Below are positions 39,232 through 48,436 of a stretch of DNA of 64,000 nucleotides, piece by piece. The stretch spans positions 62,001 through 126,000 of the forward strand of contig JABTUZ010000001.1 in the NCBI GenBank assembly GCA_015075105.1. The letters run 5' to 3'. Under the pieces are notes generated by a model. The model was not told the DNA's origin and ran no database searches. It worked only from the letters and a program-made list of their open reading frames with translations. Each line of letters opens with the position of its first letter. The stretch's first letter is position 1. Source of the DNA: Leptospiraceae bacterium (lineage in GTDB: Bacteria; Spirochaetota; Leptospiria; Leptospirales; Leptospiraceae). Position numbers and translations under genes: made by a program.

Positions 39232-39236
39232 AAAAG

Positions 39237-40643
39237 TTAAAACCTAAAATAGATAAACGGGTTGAAATTAGTAGATAGCAATTCTCCAAGCGAGAGAGAA
39301 TACAATATAATGGAAATGAATACAAATAGTTTTGGATATTTTGTGATATAAGACTCTAAATCCATATATTTTTTCAATGGTTTAAAAATTGGATAAAAAC
39401 TAAAAATACAAGATAGGAAAAAGAAAAACAAAAAATACGCATCAACTGTAAAGTTCCCAAAAGTTTTTGGAAAATACATTGCCTTCCACATTCCAAGTGC
39501 TATGCTTAAAGAATCAGAGCGAAATAAAACCCAGCCATTCAAAATCAGAAAAAATGTGAATATCATTTTTAATACTTTTGTAAAATTCTTTTTTTCTTTT
39601 TCTTTGGGAGATTTAAAAAATTTCTCTAGTGAAATAAATAGACCGTGGTAAGCTCCCCAAAATACAAAATTCCAAGAAGCTCCATGCCAAAGCCCAGAAA
39701 ACAAGAACACAGCCCATAGATTCAAATAGGTTTGGAATTTAGAAACGAGATTTCCACCCAAAGGAATATAAATATAGTCTCTCATCCAGTTTCCGAGCGT
39801 TATGTGCCACCGTCTCCAAAATTCAGTAATAGATCCGGACGTATATGGAAATTGAAAATTTTCAGGAAATTGAAAACCCATCATTTTTCCGAGTCCTAAC
39901 GCCATGTCCGAATACCCTGCAAAGTCAAAATAAATCTGGAAAGTGTAGGCTAAAATTCCCATCCAAGCGAGAAAAAAACTAAGCTCTGGTTCGTTAAGTG
40001 AAAATATTTTGTCGGCTTCTTTTCCAAGTACATTGGCTATTAAGACTTTTCTTGCAAGCCCGATGCAGAATCGAATAAGCCCCTTTAGTCTGTTGTCCCA
40101 GTTTTCTAAATTTTTTCTGTCTAAGATTTGGTCTCTTATTTCATTAAACCGAATAATCGGTCCTGCAATTAATTGAGGAAAAAGTAGAATATATAAAAGA
40201 TAGTCTGAAATTTTTTTTAGAGGTTTGGATTTTTTATAATAGATGTCGATTGTATAGCTTACTTTATGAAAAGTAAAAAAAGAAATCCCTATTGGTAAAA
40301 TTATTTTTGGAAGAGGGAAATTTTTTTGCAATAGGAAATTCCAATTTTCAACAAAAAAGTCGGCGTATTTAAAATACCCTAAAATACAAAAATTAAAAAT
40401 TACAGAAAAGAGAGCGAGAATAAGTCGAAAATTCCCTTCTTTAGAATCCATGATGTGCATGAGAATAAAATCTACACATATAGATGCACAAAGTATTAGA
40501 AAAAAATCAGAGCCTCCCCAAATATAAAATACGATGCTTGCAAAAAGTGCCCATAAATTTTTTAGATAGTTTGGAAAAAGAAAATAAACAGTAAAAAAAA
40601 CCGGAAAGAAAAATACTAAAAATAAAACACTGGAAAATACCAA
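39237..40643 (-). CDS. MBOAT-family O-acyltransferase (AlgI-like)
   Basis: A 468-residue polytopic membrane protein with the MBOAT marks: PIGISFFTFHKVSYTID, GYSDMALGLGKMMGF and the catalytic histidine in FSGLWHGASWNFVFWG. It would carry acetyl groups across the inner membrane for its AlgJ-like neighbour. The two genes form a compact acetylation cassette ahead of tyrS. Confidence 0.9.
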   Translation of the reverse strand: MVFSSVLFLVFFFPVFFTVYFLFPNYLKNLWALFASIVFYIWGGSDFFLILCASICVDFILMHIMDSKEGNFRLILALFSVIFNFCILGYFKYADFFVENWNFLLQKNFPLPKIILPIGISFFTFHKVSYTIDIYYKKSKPLKKISDYLLYILLFPQLIAGPIIRFNEIRDQILDRKNLENWDNRLKGLIRFCIGLARKVLIANVLGKEADKIFSLNEPELSFFLAWMGILAYTFQIYFDFAGYSDMALGLGKMMGFQFPENFQFPYTSGSITEFWRRWHITLGNWMRDYIYIPLGGNLVSKFQTYLNLWAVFLFSGLWHGASWNFVFWGAYHGLFISLEKFFKSPKEKEKKNFTKVLKMIFTFFLILNGWVLFRSDSLSIALGMWKAMYFPKTFGNFTVDAYFLFFFFLSCIFSFYPIFKPLKKYMDLESYITKYPKLFVFISIILYSLSLGELLSTNFNPFIYFRF

Positions 40644-40650
40644 AGCAGTG

Positions 40651-40905
40651 TTACTTTTCTTTTAGCTTGTATATGAGTATAATCAGAGAAAAAATTAGAA
40701 CAAATACATTGGAAATTATAATCGGTAATTCTTTGTGTAATACACCATAATAGATCCAACACGATATACCGAGTATGAGTACAATGTACATATTTCTGGA
40801 TACATCCGTTGTTTTTCTTGTTAGAATCACTTTTAGCATTTGTGGAACGAATGCAATAGTCGTCAAAAGTCCTGCAATATAGCCAATGAGAGTTTCCAAG
40901 CTCAT
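40651..40905 (-). CDS. SemiSWEET sugar transporter
   Basis: An 84-residue protein with three membrane helices and the PQ motif (IAFVPQMLKV) plus the conserved Trp-Tyr-Tyr pair in helix 2 (CWIYYGV). SemiSWEETs work as dimers and carry small sugars by facilitated diffusion. From memory, a Leptospira biflexa member has a crystal structure. Its ATG overlaps the queF stop by four bases. Confidence 0.93.
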   Translation of the reverse strand: MSLETLIGYIAGLLTTIAFVPQMLKVILTRKTTDVSRNMYIVLILGISCWIYYGVLHKELPIIISNVFVLIFSLIILIYKLKEK

Positions 40906-41306
40906 TTTGAATACTCTCTAGTGACTATAGTTTTTATTCCACCGCGAATATGAAAATCCCCTCGCACTTTTAGATACAAAGGCTCTGAATGTTTTACAAT
41001 ATCTTCTAAAATTTTATTCACTACATTTTCGTGGAAAATTCCAATATTTCTAAAAAAAAGTATATACTCTTTAAGCGATTTCAACTCTATACATTTCTTA
41101 TGGGGTTTGTAAGAAATTTCAATGGTTCCAAAGTCTGGGAGTCCGGTCTTTGGGCAGATTGCGGTGAATTCGGGAATCGTAAATTCTATGAGATAGTCTT
41201 TGAGTTCATAGATATTTGTAAAAGTTTCAATTACGGGAGTTTCCATTCCCTGAATGTGATCTTGTTTTCCTTCGTAAGAAGAAACTGTATTGTTTTTATT
41301 TTCCAT
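40902..41306 (-). CDS. queF: NADPH-dependent 7-cyano-7-deazaguanine reductase (QueF)
   Basis: Reduces preQ0 to preQ1 in queuosine synthesis. The catalytic cysteine is in FTAICPKTGLPDFG, and ELKSLKEYILFFRN and NIGIFHE are the family boxes for NADPH and substrate. It is the short, unimodular form. An earlier ATG at 41331 would almost touch the divergent guaA start; the ATG at 41304-41306 is more likely, leaving a 29-base control region. Confidence 0.93.
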   Translation of the reverse strand: MENKNNTVSSYEGKQDHIQGMETPVIETFTNIYELKDYLIEFTIPEFTAICPKTGLPDFGTIEISYKPHKKCIELKSLKEYILFFRNIGIFHENVVNKILEDIVKHSEPLYLKVRGDFHIRGGIKTIVTREYSK

Positions 41307-41335
41307 CAAATCCAAATTTTTACAAGGCTTCAAAG

Positions 41336-43147
41336 ATGAAAAGTGATAAAAAAATAGGAATTATAGATTTTGGAGGACAGTATGCGCATTTGATCTCTTC
41401 CAGAATCCGAAGACTGGGTTCATACACTGAGATTTTATCTAATTCGGAAAGTTTAGACAGATACAAAGAATTTTCGGGACTGGTATTTTCCGGTGGACCA
41501 AACAGTGTGTACGAAGAAAAATCTCCGTCTATACCGAAAGAAATTTTTGAATTGAATATACCAATCCTTGGGATTTGTTATGGTCATCAATTAATTATGA
41601 AGCTACTCGGTGGTGTGGTAGAGCCTTCTAATTTAAGAGAGTATGGTTCTGCCATAATGTATTTTTCAGGTAAAGATGTACCAATTTTGGAAGGCCTTTC
41701 AAATAGCGAAAAAGTATGGATGAGTCACGGTGACGAGGTAGTGAAAATTCCAAAAGATTTTATTTCAATAGGGAAAAGTAGTAATTGCGAAAATGCGGCA
41801 GTTTATAACCTCAAAAAAAATATCTATGGGATTCAATTCCACCCTGAGGTTACGCATACCTTAAATGGAAATGTACTGCTTTCTAACTTTATTAAACTTT
41901 GCGGGACTAAAAGTACTTGGAATATGGAGATTTTCTTGGAAAGGAAGTTAGACGAAATCAAGAAAAAAGTTCCAATGGAAAGAAAAGTATTTATGCTAAT
42001 TTCCGGTGGGGTGGACTCAACTGTTTCTTATCTTTTACTAGCAAAAGCTCTGGGAAAGGATAGGGTCACAGGCCTTTTAATTGATACAGGTTTTATGAGA
42101 AAAGAAGAAGTGTCTTCTTTGAAAGGAAAACTTGGGTCTTTGGGAATTGATCTAAATGTCAGAGATTACTCGGAAATGTTTTATTCTTCTTTGCAAGATA
42201 TAAAGGATCCTGAATTGAAAAGAAATATTATTGGAGAGCTTTTTTTAAAATGCCAAAAAGAAAGTTCTATTTCACTTAATTTAAACCCGGATCATTGGAT
42301 TTTAGGACAAGGTACAATTTACCCGGATACTATCGAAAGTGGTGGAACGAAGCTGTCTAAAAAAATTAAGACACACCACAATAGAGTTCAGGGAATAACA
42401 GATTTAATAGAGAAGGGTCTTGTTATTGAGCCGATTTCAGATTTGTACAAAGATGAAGTTCGTGAGCTTGGAAAACTACTCGGTTTGGAAAAAGAATTTA
42501 CCGATAGGCATCCTTTTCCGGGTCCGGGTCTTGCAGTGAGGATGATAGCACATAATCATTTTACTAAAACACCTCATGAAGAGGAAGCGTTAGACGAAAT
42601 CTTAAAATATTATAAAGGAGTTGAATTCCAGATTCTTCCCGTACGTTCTGTGGGAGTTCAGGGAGACAACAGGACTTATGGACACTGCATAGCGTTAAAT
42701 GATTTTACGAACGACTGGAATGCGTATGAAGAAATTTCTACAAAAATTACGAACACAGTCAAAGGAATCAATAGAGTAGTGTTTTGTCCTTACATAAAAA
42801 GTCTTTCTTTCAACAAATTTCAAAAATCAAATTTAGAGTTAAATAGAATGTATTCTGACCTTTTAAGAGAAGCTGATGATGCAGTATTTCGGATTATTGA
42901 AAAACATCATCTTATCGAGAAAATTTGGCAAATGCCGGTTGTACTTTTGCCGGTTGGAAATTCAGAGGATTGCTTAAGTATAGTCCTTCGACCTGTGGAA
43001 TCAACTGAAGCAATGACTGCTAATTTTTATTGTATGGATAGAAAAGTTTTAGAAGAAATTCATAGAGAGGTTTTAAAGATTGAAAGATTATCAATATTAC
43101 TTTACGATATAACCAACAAGCCTCCCGGGACCATAGAATGGGAATAG
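41336..43147 (+). CDS. guaA: GMP synthase (glutamine-hydrolysing)
   Basis: Converts XMP to GMP. The class I amidotransferase part has the nucleophile C81 in LGICYGH and the His-Glu pair in FHPEVTHT. The ATP pyrophosphatase part has the P-loop SGGVDST. The C-terminal dimerisation domain ends with the usual KPPGTIEWE. At 603 residues it is about 80 longer than the E. coli enzyme, the excess lying in the C-terminal part. Confidence 0.96.
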   Translation: MKSDKKIGIIDFGGQYAHLISSRIRRLGSYTEILSNSESLDRYKEFSGLVFSGGPNSVYEEKSPSIPKEIFELNIPILGICYGHQLIMKLLGGVVEPSNLREYGSAIMYFSGKDVPILEGLSNSEKVWMSHGDEVVKIPKDFISIGKSSNCENAAVYNLKKNIYGIQFHPEVTHTLNGNVLLSNFIKLCGTKSTWNMEIFLERKLDEIKKKVPMERKVFMLISGGVDSTVSYLLLAKALGKDRVTGLLIDTGFMRKEEVSSLKGKLGSLGIDLNVRDYSEMFYSSLQDIKDPELKRNIIGELFLKCQKESSISLNLNPDHWILGQGTIYPDTIESGGTKLSKKIKTHHNRVQGITDLIEKGLVIEPISDLYKDEVRELGKLLGLEKEFTDRHPFPGPGLAVRMIAHNHFTKTPHEEEALDEILKYYKGVEFQILPVRSVGVQGDNRTYGHCIALNDFTNDWNAYEEISTKITNTVKGINRVVFCPYIKSLSFNKFQKSNLELNRMYSDLLREADDAVFRIIEKHHLIEKIWQMPVVLLPVGNSEDCLSIVLRPVESTEAMTANFYCMDRKVLEEIHREVLKIERLSILLYDITNKPPGTIEWE

Positions 43148-43998
43148 AGTACGAAAAATTTACAACATTTGATAATATAAACCTATCTGTAAAAATTCAA
43201 AATAACGGTAAGAGTGAAAAAATTTTACTTCTTCACGGGTTTAACGATTCAAAAGAGACTTTTCAGTTTATAGAAAAATTTCTATCCGAAAAGTTTGATA
43301 TAGTATCGTTTGATTTTAGAGGGCATGGGGACTCTGATTGGAAAATGGGAGTTTATAATTATTCGGACACTCTGCTTGATTTGCATCTCATAATCGAAAA
43401 TTATTTTCTTGAGCCTTTTACTGTTCTTGGTCATTCTATGGGATCGAGTCTTGCTGCAAGGTATTCTGGCTTATTTCCTGAAAAAGTAAAAAAATTAGTC
43501 TGTATAGAAGGTTTTAGTGGAATTCAATCTATGCACAAAGAAAGAGAAAAGATTCAAACCTGGATGAATAAGAAAAATGGACAAAAGCAAAGGATGTCGC
43601 CTAACGCACGCTTAAAGGAAATGGACTCTATCAAGGAAGCAGTCGAAAGACTTTCCTTGATATATTCTAAATTAGAAAAATCCAAAGTAGAAAAGTTAGT
43701 TTTGAGTTTAATAAAAAAATTAGAAAACGGAAAATTTGTCTGGAAAAATGACCCTAATTTAAAACTAAGCTCACCCATTCCGTTTCCTCCCGAATTGTCC
43801 AGAGCTTTGTGGTCAAATTTCTCTAACCCTAGTCTTATTGTGTTTGGAAAAGAAACTCATTTGAAGTCTTCAAACATAGATGAAGTGATTCAGAATTTTA
43901 AAAATCCTTTCTATGTTGAAATTGAAGGTGCCGGACACAATGTTCATCACGATAAGCCCGAAGAGTTGATACGGGTGCTAAAGGAATTTTTAGGGTAG
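43138..43998 (+). CDS. Alpha/beta hydrolase
   Basis: A 286-residue hydrolase with the oxyanion segment LLHGFNDS, the nucleophile elbow GHSMGSS, and the catalytic His in GAGHNVHHDKPEEL. A cap domain covers about residues 140-210. No signal peptide. Its ATG overlaps the end of guaA by ten bases, so it is translationally coupled to guaA. The substrate is unknown. Confidence 0.88.
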   Translation: MGIEYEKFTTFDNINLSVKIQNNGKSEKILLLHGFNDSKETFQFIEKFLSEKFDIVSFDFRGHGDSDWKMGVYNYSDTLLDLHLIIENYFLEPFTVLGHSMGSSLAARYSGLFPEKVKKLVCIEGFSGIQSMHKEREKIQTWMNKKNGQKQRMSPNARLKEMDSIKEAVERLSLIYSKLEKSKVEKLVLSLIKKLENGKFVWKNDPNLKLSSPIPFPPELSRALWSNFSNPSLIVFGKETHLKSSNIDEVIQNFKNPFYVEIEGAGHNVHHDKPEELIRVLKEFLG

Positions 43999-44413
43999 GT
44001 AGTTTTGTTTTAGTAGCATAAAAATGTGGGAACTCCAATTCAGAGGACTGATGCCTGATGTCTGAGGTCAGAAATAGTGGAGGTGGAAATTTTTTTCAAT
44101 TAGATTTTCTTTTTAGATAAATGTTTTGAGTTTACGCTTTTAGTGCAGATTTTTCACTTTTCGTGTGAAAATGTGGGATCTCCACTCTTTTCAGTAAAGT
44201 GCATGTTTTATACCAATTGTTCACCTTTTATGCAAAAATGTGGGAACTCCACTTTTTTGGGGGATTTTGAGAGATTACACATTTAATGCAGATTGGGGAC
44301 ATTTTCTGTAAAAGCTAAATAAAATTTCTTAAAATCAGTAAAATTTTATTTCTATTAGTATGTTTTTTTACCTTATCATAGAGGACAGGGAATTTTACTT
44401 TAAGGAGAAATTT
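43999..44413. repeat. Repeat block before the split DUF1564 gene
   Basis: This 415-base gap holds three copies of AAAATGTGGGAWCTCCA, at 44021-44037, 44168-44184 and 44235-44251. The stretch 44142-44251 matches 63221-63330 at 108 of 110 bases by eye. A second sub-unit around GAGGACTGATG / AAATAGTGGAGGT (44038-44085) also recurs near 63.13 and 63.34 kb. The block leads into a DUF1564-like gene in both places, so the repeat and the gene seem to travel together. AAGGAGA just before 44414 is the ribosome site. Confidence 0.85.
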
Positions 44414-44821
44414 ATGAACCCAGAAAAATATGTAGAAACACAATCGAGCTTGCTTGTTCCAGCAAAATATATGGACGAGTTCAATAGAAGAACGACAGGT
44501 TTTTCAAGGAGGAAATATTTACACGCATTGTTGAACAGATACAGAAATGTGATTCTTTGGGGAACTTTTGAGAAAATGGATAGAGTAAAGAAAGCGTATC
44601 AAGAAGTCGGACAGAATTTGCAGAAGAAGAATTTTACCCCGAATAACGCGGACTGGATAGACTATACAAATATCCCACGTTATTCGGCAATAAAACCCGC
44701 CGATTATGTCGTTTTAACTATGCCTTTTTTGACATTCATCGGCGACATTCTTTTATCCAGATATTCCTTAAGTGCAGTTCTAAGCACTTTTGACTTATCA
44801 GAATCATACATCTGCAAATAA
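44414..44821 (+). pseudogene. DUF1564-like protein, N-terminal part only, fused to foreign sequence
   Basis: From the ATG at 44414 (AAGGAGA upstream) about 82 residues match the DUF1564-like copy at 63.65 kb: LLVPAKYMDEFNRR, YLHALLNRYRNVILW and YQEVGQNLQKKNFTPNN. After NADWI near 44659 the similarity stops. The open frame runs on for about 53 more codons, but these are antisense to the antitoxin gene at 44704-44886 and are unlikely to be native. The missing C-terminal part is found 11.4 kb away at 56021. DUF1564 is, to my knowledge, a family of unknown role largely confined to Leptospira. Confidence 0.78.
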
Positions 44822-44886
44822 GTTGCAAATTGTCTTTGCAAATCATCATCAATTTTCATGGAAATCTTATTTACGATTGTCGCCAT
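44704..44886 (-). CDS. Ribbon-helix-helix antitoxin-like protein (orphan)
   Basis: A 60-residue protein beginning MATIVNKISMKIDDDLQRQF, a beta strand followed by two helices as in the ribbon-helix-helix DNA-binding fold, with the helix SKVLRTALKEYLDKR. AAGGAGG lies nine bases before the ATG at 44884-44886; a longer in-frame start upstream is less likely. No toxin follows on its downstream side, where the DUF1564 fragment begins; the toxin has apparently been lost. Confidence 0.72.
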   Translation of the reverse strand: MATIVNKISMKIDDDLQRQFATYLQMYDSDKSKVLRTALKEYLDKRMSPMNVKKGIVKTT

Positions 44887-45083
44887 ATTTCCGAAACCTC
44901 CTTGAGAGAGATTTCGGGTAGTTCTATCGTCAACCGCGCTTAGCGTTCCAATCCGAGACATACCCACATTATGACCATACAGAAAATTCTGTCAAGCGGA
45001 AAAGTCTGACTTTTCACTTTTTTTATAAAAACTGGCAAAAAAATTCTATTGACAATCTTAAATTTTTTACAATATTTTGAAAT

Positions 45084-45455
45084 ATGGAAAATCAACTAAC
45101 GCCTAAAAAAGACCAAGATCAGCAACTATTTTCACTAATTCAAGCCGCTTCCGAATTGTTTAAAACTTTTGGACATGAAAACTTTGAATCCGAAAAATTA
45201 CGATACAAACATGAAAAAGAAATGGAAAAAATGAGAATTGAATCAACTGGAAAATTCAATAAAAGTATTCTGATTCTCACAAGTTTTATTTTTACAGTAC
45301 TATTTAGCTTTGCAATTATTCTCGTTTTCAAGAGCCAAATTCCTGAAAGTATGGAAATTGTTAAATTGATTGGTTCTCTTTTCGCTGGCGGTCTCGCTGG
45401 TTTTGGAATTGGCGTTTACAGTGGGAAAAAAGCTAATCCCAAAGAGAACCTATAA
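45084..45455 (+). CDS. Small membrane protein with N-terminal coiled coil
   Basis: A 123-residue protein. Residues 1-60 are charged and helical with heptads (YKHEKEMEKMRIES). Two membrane helices follow, about 68-88 (ILILTSFIFTVLFSFAIIL) and 97-116 (glycine-rich). It has no family I know. It is the only intact plus-strand gene inside the island. A short hairpin (GGAAAAGT...ACTTTTC near 44998-45015) lies upstream. Confidence 0.65.
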   Translation: MENQLTPKKDQDQQLFSLIQAASELFKTFGHENFESEKLRYKHEKEMEKMRIESTGKFNKSILILTSFIFTVLFSFAIILVFKSQIPESMEIVKLIGSLFAGGLAGFGIGVYSGKKANPKENL

Positions 45456-45609
45456 AATAAAAATTTGCAAACGCAAAAAGAAAAATCATCAAAGCCCCAA
45501 AATTGACACTATCAAAAAATTGTTCCATGCTTTCTGATATATACAGATAATTTAAACAGCACAAATCTTTTTTATAGATTTCAGAAAAAAATTTTAGGGG
45601 AATGGGTGT

Positions 45610-45804
45610 TTAGTGGGTTTTATTTTTTCTGGGATCAACAAATTTTAATTTTATGCCATAATCTCTCTCAAGTTTTTTGGCGTTCTTCTTACTCCATTCA
45701 ATATATTTCTTTAGGTCATTCCCTGTTTTTTTTTCAATAACTTCTTGAGATTTTCTTTTTTCCCAAACTATTTGATCTAAGCAATCGCTAAGTGTCTTTT
45801 TCAT
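45610..45804 (-). CDS. Small partner of a PIN-type toxin
   Basis: A 64-residue charged helical protein whose ATG lies inside the end of the decayed PIN gene upstream (17-base overlap). Its pattern, with IVWEKRKSQE near residue 12 and YIEWSKKNAKKLE, fits the short antitoxin-like proteins that follow PIN toxins in some bacterial pairs. The assignment rests mainly on position. Confidence 0.55.
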   Translation of the reverse strand: MKKTLSDCLDQIVWEKRKSQEVIEKKTGNDLKKYIEWSKKNAKKLERDYGIKLKFVDPRKNKTH

Positions 45805-46235
45805 TTTTCAATAACCTCTCTGGTGAAACAATTTTAGGAAGTTCGTATTTCAAGCCTTTTACTGTTTTCCTTAAAAAATCCATTTTATTGTCATTCACGA
45901 TATGCTTGTAATTAAAGCTAAGAAGATAATCTATTTCATAATATGATGCACAAGCCAAATGTAGTGAATCCAGTCCTTCCTTGGCATTGCCTTTAATTCA
46001 ATAAGTTTTCCGCAAGGTAAAATATTTCATCATTAAATCATTTTTTATTCTTTTAGTAAATTTCAAAGATTTAATTTTATGACCATATATTCCTGCTGAA
46101 AGTTCATCAATTACATATTGAGAAATATAAAAAATCATAGCTCTTTTGATTTTCTTCCCACCATAAATTTGCTATTTTTTGAAAAACTCTTTGAAATTTC
46201 ATTTTGCTTGTGTCAACATTTTACTTTATGAATGA
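45788..46235 (-). pseudogene. PIN-domain toxin, broken by frameshifts
   Basis: Pieces of a PIN protein can be read in three frames in order. The start piece reads VDTSKMKFQRV and WWEENQKSYDF, the middle FYISQYVIDELSAG, the end DSLHLACASYYEIDYLLSFNYKHI and IVSPERLL, with the usual acidic active-site residues D and D. At least two shifts are needed to join them. The stop lies within the 64-residue partner gene, as in a coupled toxin/partner pair. It is surely inactive now. Confidence 0.68.
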
Positions 46236-46255
46236 AGTTTCAAGATAGACTGTCG

Positions 46256-46771
46256 TCATAGCCATATTATCTTTATATTTTTTTTTGTCAAGGGTTTTAA
46301 ATGGTCTCTAAATCTATCTAAAATCAGAAAGCAACCTTCCCTAATATTTCTGTCTTTTGTATTGATTGCAACAAAAGCCAAATTTCCAATAGATGTTGTA
46401 TTGAAATTTCCAAAATTGAAATCAAATGAAGTAATTTCGGAAAGGGTAATTTTTTCTACCTTTGACTGACATACCTTGTCTGCAAATTTCGCCATAAATA
46501 CAAGCGGGTAGTCAATTATTACCAGAAAAGTGATTCAGATATTCTATTGAATAATTCAACCCTAAAGCAGATTCTACTAGTGAAGCTTCTTTTTTCATAC
46601 TTTCAGCCCCTTCGCAAACTTGACGAAACTGGAAGCCTTGTCGAATTTGTGGATCATGTTTTCGGTTTTGGCAAGAACGTAAAATTTTTTTCCGTTTTCA
46701 GAAATGACTTTGCATTTTTCACATAGTTCTGGAAATTTTTTCTTTAAAGATTTAATTTGTGTTTCAGTCAT
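46256..46771 (-). other. Three short open frames of unknown role
   Basis: A 58-residue frame (46595-46771) has AGGAGA before its ATG and reads as a compact, Lys/Phe-rich protein with a Cys pair (LCEKC). Its TGA overlaps by the pattern ATGA with a second frame starting at 46598 (27 codons, stopping after LNHFSGNN). A third frame of 79 residues (46256-46495) follows. No family is recognised. The second and third may once have been one gene, since they are only a few bases apart in different frames. Confidence 0.5.
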
Positions 46772-46780
46772 TGGTTTCTC

Positions 46781-46994
46781 CTAAAAAATATATTCAAGCT
46801 CTTCTTCTGTAATTTCTTGTAATGTAGTTATATAATAAGAATCATCTGGAATTTCATCCACAATGATTTCTTTTTTCTTGACTCAACTTCTTTTTGTTCC
46901 ACGTCTAATGCATGTTTTCCGAATATACAATATTCGGCAAATCTTCTATAAGTAAATCACGTTTACATTTTTCTTCGTCAAGTTCTTTTTGCAT
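46781..46994 (-). pseudogene. Decayed small acidic protein
   Basis: From an ATG at 46992-46994 the frame starts MQKELDEEKCKRDLL and breaks after 29 codons. In other frames the sequence continues LDVEQKEVESRKKK and then EIIVDEIPDDSYYITTLQE up to a stop at 46781. Joined, it would be an acidic helical protein of about 70 residues, coupled to the next gene. No function can be given. Confidence 0.45.
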
Positions 46995-47294
46995 TCAGTC
47001 TTTACACTGTATTACATTATTTTCACTGTGTCTTTATAATATAAGAATTTACCGCTACGTTTTCCATCTTTTCGTTTTACTCTTCCAGTAAAAACTTAGA
47101 AAAGGACTTTCACGAATAAAATCATTTAGCTTTCTGTGTCGCATTTTTTATCTTTATCCTTTTTCTTCTATTTCGTAATTCTATCATTTAAGGATTTTAT
47201 TTTTCTGGAAAAATCTTCAAATCTAAATTTTAATTATTATGATTTCAGAGTCTAAATTCTTTGATACTGATTCGATTGTTTTTTTTGAAATTTC
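46995..47294. other. Decayed stretch with no intact gene
   Basis: About 300 bases in which short open pieces switch frame every 10 to 30 codons. Some look like the charged coiled-coil continuation of the small membrane protein at 47417, but no intact frame is left. Confidence 0.45.
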
Positions 47295-47417
47295 TTAATT
47301 CTTCTGTTTATTTTCTACAAGAATAGATAATTTATCTAATTTGTGCTTTTGGCGCGCAAAAATAGTTACCGCTCCGGTAATAATAGAGATTATTGATATT
47401 AAACTACCTATTTCCAC
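47295..47417 (-). CDS. Small single-helix membrane protein, holin-like position
   Basis: A GTG at 47415-47417 begins a 40-residue frame: one membrane helix (IGSLISIISIITGAVTIFA) then a basic coiled-coil start (QKHKLDKLSILVENKQKN). Beyond the stop, other frames carry on with coiled-coil-like sequence, so the original protein was probably longer. It overlaps the end of the amidase gene. One helix plus coiled coil next to a lysis enzyme recalls XhlA-like or holin-like phage proteins; this is inference from layout. Confidence 0.45.
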   Translation of the reverse strand: MEIGSLISIISIITGAVTIFARQKHKLDKLSILVENKQKN

Positions 47418-47936
47418 TGATAACCTCTTTAATGTTCTTCCACTCAATAATATTCTCTACAAAATATTTAGGGCAATTTTACCTGTAATATCATAATGTC
47501 GAAAAAGATTTTCAGTCGTTAAATTGAATTTGCTTAAAAGTTCTTGAGTCAAAAAACAGCATTTACAAGTGTTGCGTTGTTAATATATCCGTCATCTCTA
47601 TCGTGACAAAGCTCAATTCGATTTGTAATAATTCACTGCTAATGTGGAATGATTTTGCAATTTCAGTATATTTATTTTTCAGAGCTCCTACATGGTAAAG
47701 CGACCTCGTCCGTTGGTATGATCTCGATAATTTCTTTTCGTCAATCGCATAGTGTGCAGAAGCATATCTTGATTTATATGGTTGTTTGTTTTCAAATTAT
47801 TGAAATAGTCTACGAATATTTTTGCTGTAGCTTTCGGAAAAGCTGTATAATGCCAAATAATAGCTTTTACTTTTACGAGTTTTTCCCCTGAACGAGAAAA
47901 AGGATTTTTTTCTATATGGTCAACGATAAGATTCAT
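47404..47936 (-). pseudogene. N-acetylmuramoyl-L-alanine amidase (amidase_2), frameshifted
   Basis: The ATG at 47936 has GAGGAAAG just upstream. The first frame gives VKAIIWHYTAFPKATAK (zinc ligand His) and stops being homologous after about 50 codons. Other frames then give YASAHYAIDEK, YHVGALKNKYTEIAKSFHIS, IELCHDRDDGYI, LLSKFNLTTENLFRHYDITGK and EWKNIKEVI, which are in the right order for a whole amidase_2 domain up to the second His. Several one-base shifts separate them. The enzyme would cut the sugar-peptide bond of peptidoglycan; now it is broken. Confidence 0.78.
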
Positions 47937-47947
47937 TTTCTTTCCTC

Positions 47948-48436
47948 TCAATTTGAAACGGTCTTTTGAGTCTTTGAAAAAAACTGAGTATATAGAAAAT
48001 ACGCAAATAGTAACAAAATAATAATTCCAACCAAAGAAATTCCTGAATAAATAAGTTTATTGTTTCGCCAATCTTTGATCTGAAAATGTCGGGGATCATT
48101 CCATCCGCCTTTACGAAAGAAATAAAATTCCCATTGAATCTCTGGGTGTCTTTTTAGAATGGAGTCGATTTTTTCTTTATCAGTTCGTAAATTTATTCCG
48201 TCCACATCAAAGGCTTTTCTATGGTTGTGTGCCGACTGTCCGCCTCTCGCCCATGTCGCTACGTCTTCCGGTTTAATTCCGGGTAGTAGTTCGCCTGTTT
48301 TTCTATCCCGTTGTGACCAATAAATTTCTTCCTGTTTTTTGTTTGTCCTGTATCCTTCCGCAAATTGAATCTGTGGAATTTCTTTTTTCAGGTCTTCGAA
48401 AAAGTTTTGCAGTCTTTTGTCAACGCCTGAGATCAT
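47948..48436 (-). CDS. M15-family peptidoglycan endopeptidase with C-terminal membrane helix
   Basis: The zinc-site motifs are SAHNHRKAFDVDG (SxHxxxxAxD type) and the final His in DPRHFQ, as in L-alanyl-D-glutamate endopeptidases of the CwlK/Ply type. A C-terminal helix (LIYSGISLVGIIILLLFAYFL, about residues 128-148) would anchor it in the membrane, which is unusual for phage endolysins. The ATG overlaps the upstream stop by four bases, and the amidase starts 12 bases after the stop, so the two hydrolases form a pair. Confidence 0.85.
   Translation of the reverse strand: MISGVDKRLQNFFEDLKKEIPQIQFAEGYRTNKKQEEIYWSQRDRKTGELLPGIKPEDVATWARGGQSAHNHRKAFDVDGINLRTDKEKIDSILKRHPEIQWEFYFFRKGGWNDPRHFQIKDWRNNKLIYSGISLVGIIILLLFAYFLYTQFFSKTQKTVSN

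Noticed and set aside
41307-41335. Riboswitch (preQ1 or guanine) between queF and guaA
   Set aside because: The gap is only about 29 bases, too short for any known aptamer.
44675-44720. Palindrome TCGGC...GCCGA near the left island edge, resembling an integron attC site; a TAACGAC...GTTGTTA palindrome near 55985 on the right
   Set aside because: Both are too short, lack the paired R and L boxes in correct order, and no similar sites separate the genes of the island. No integron integrase was seen.
44665-44821. C-terminal 50 codons of the DUF1564-like frame as a real domain
   Set aside because: They are antisense to a convincing antitoxin gene with a strong ribosome site and do not match other DUF1564 copies.
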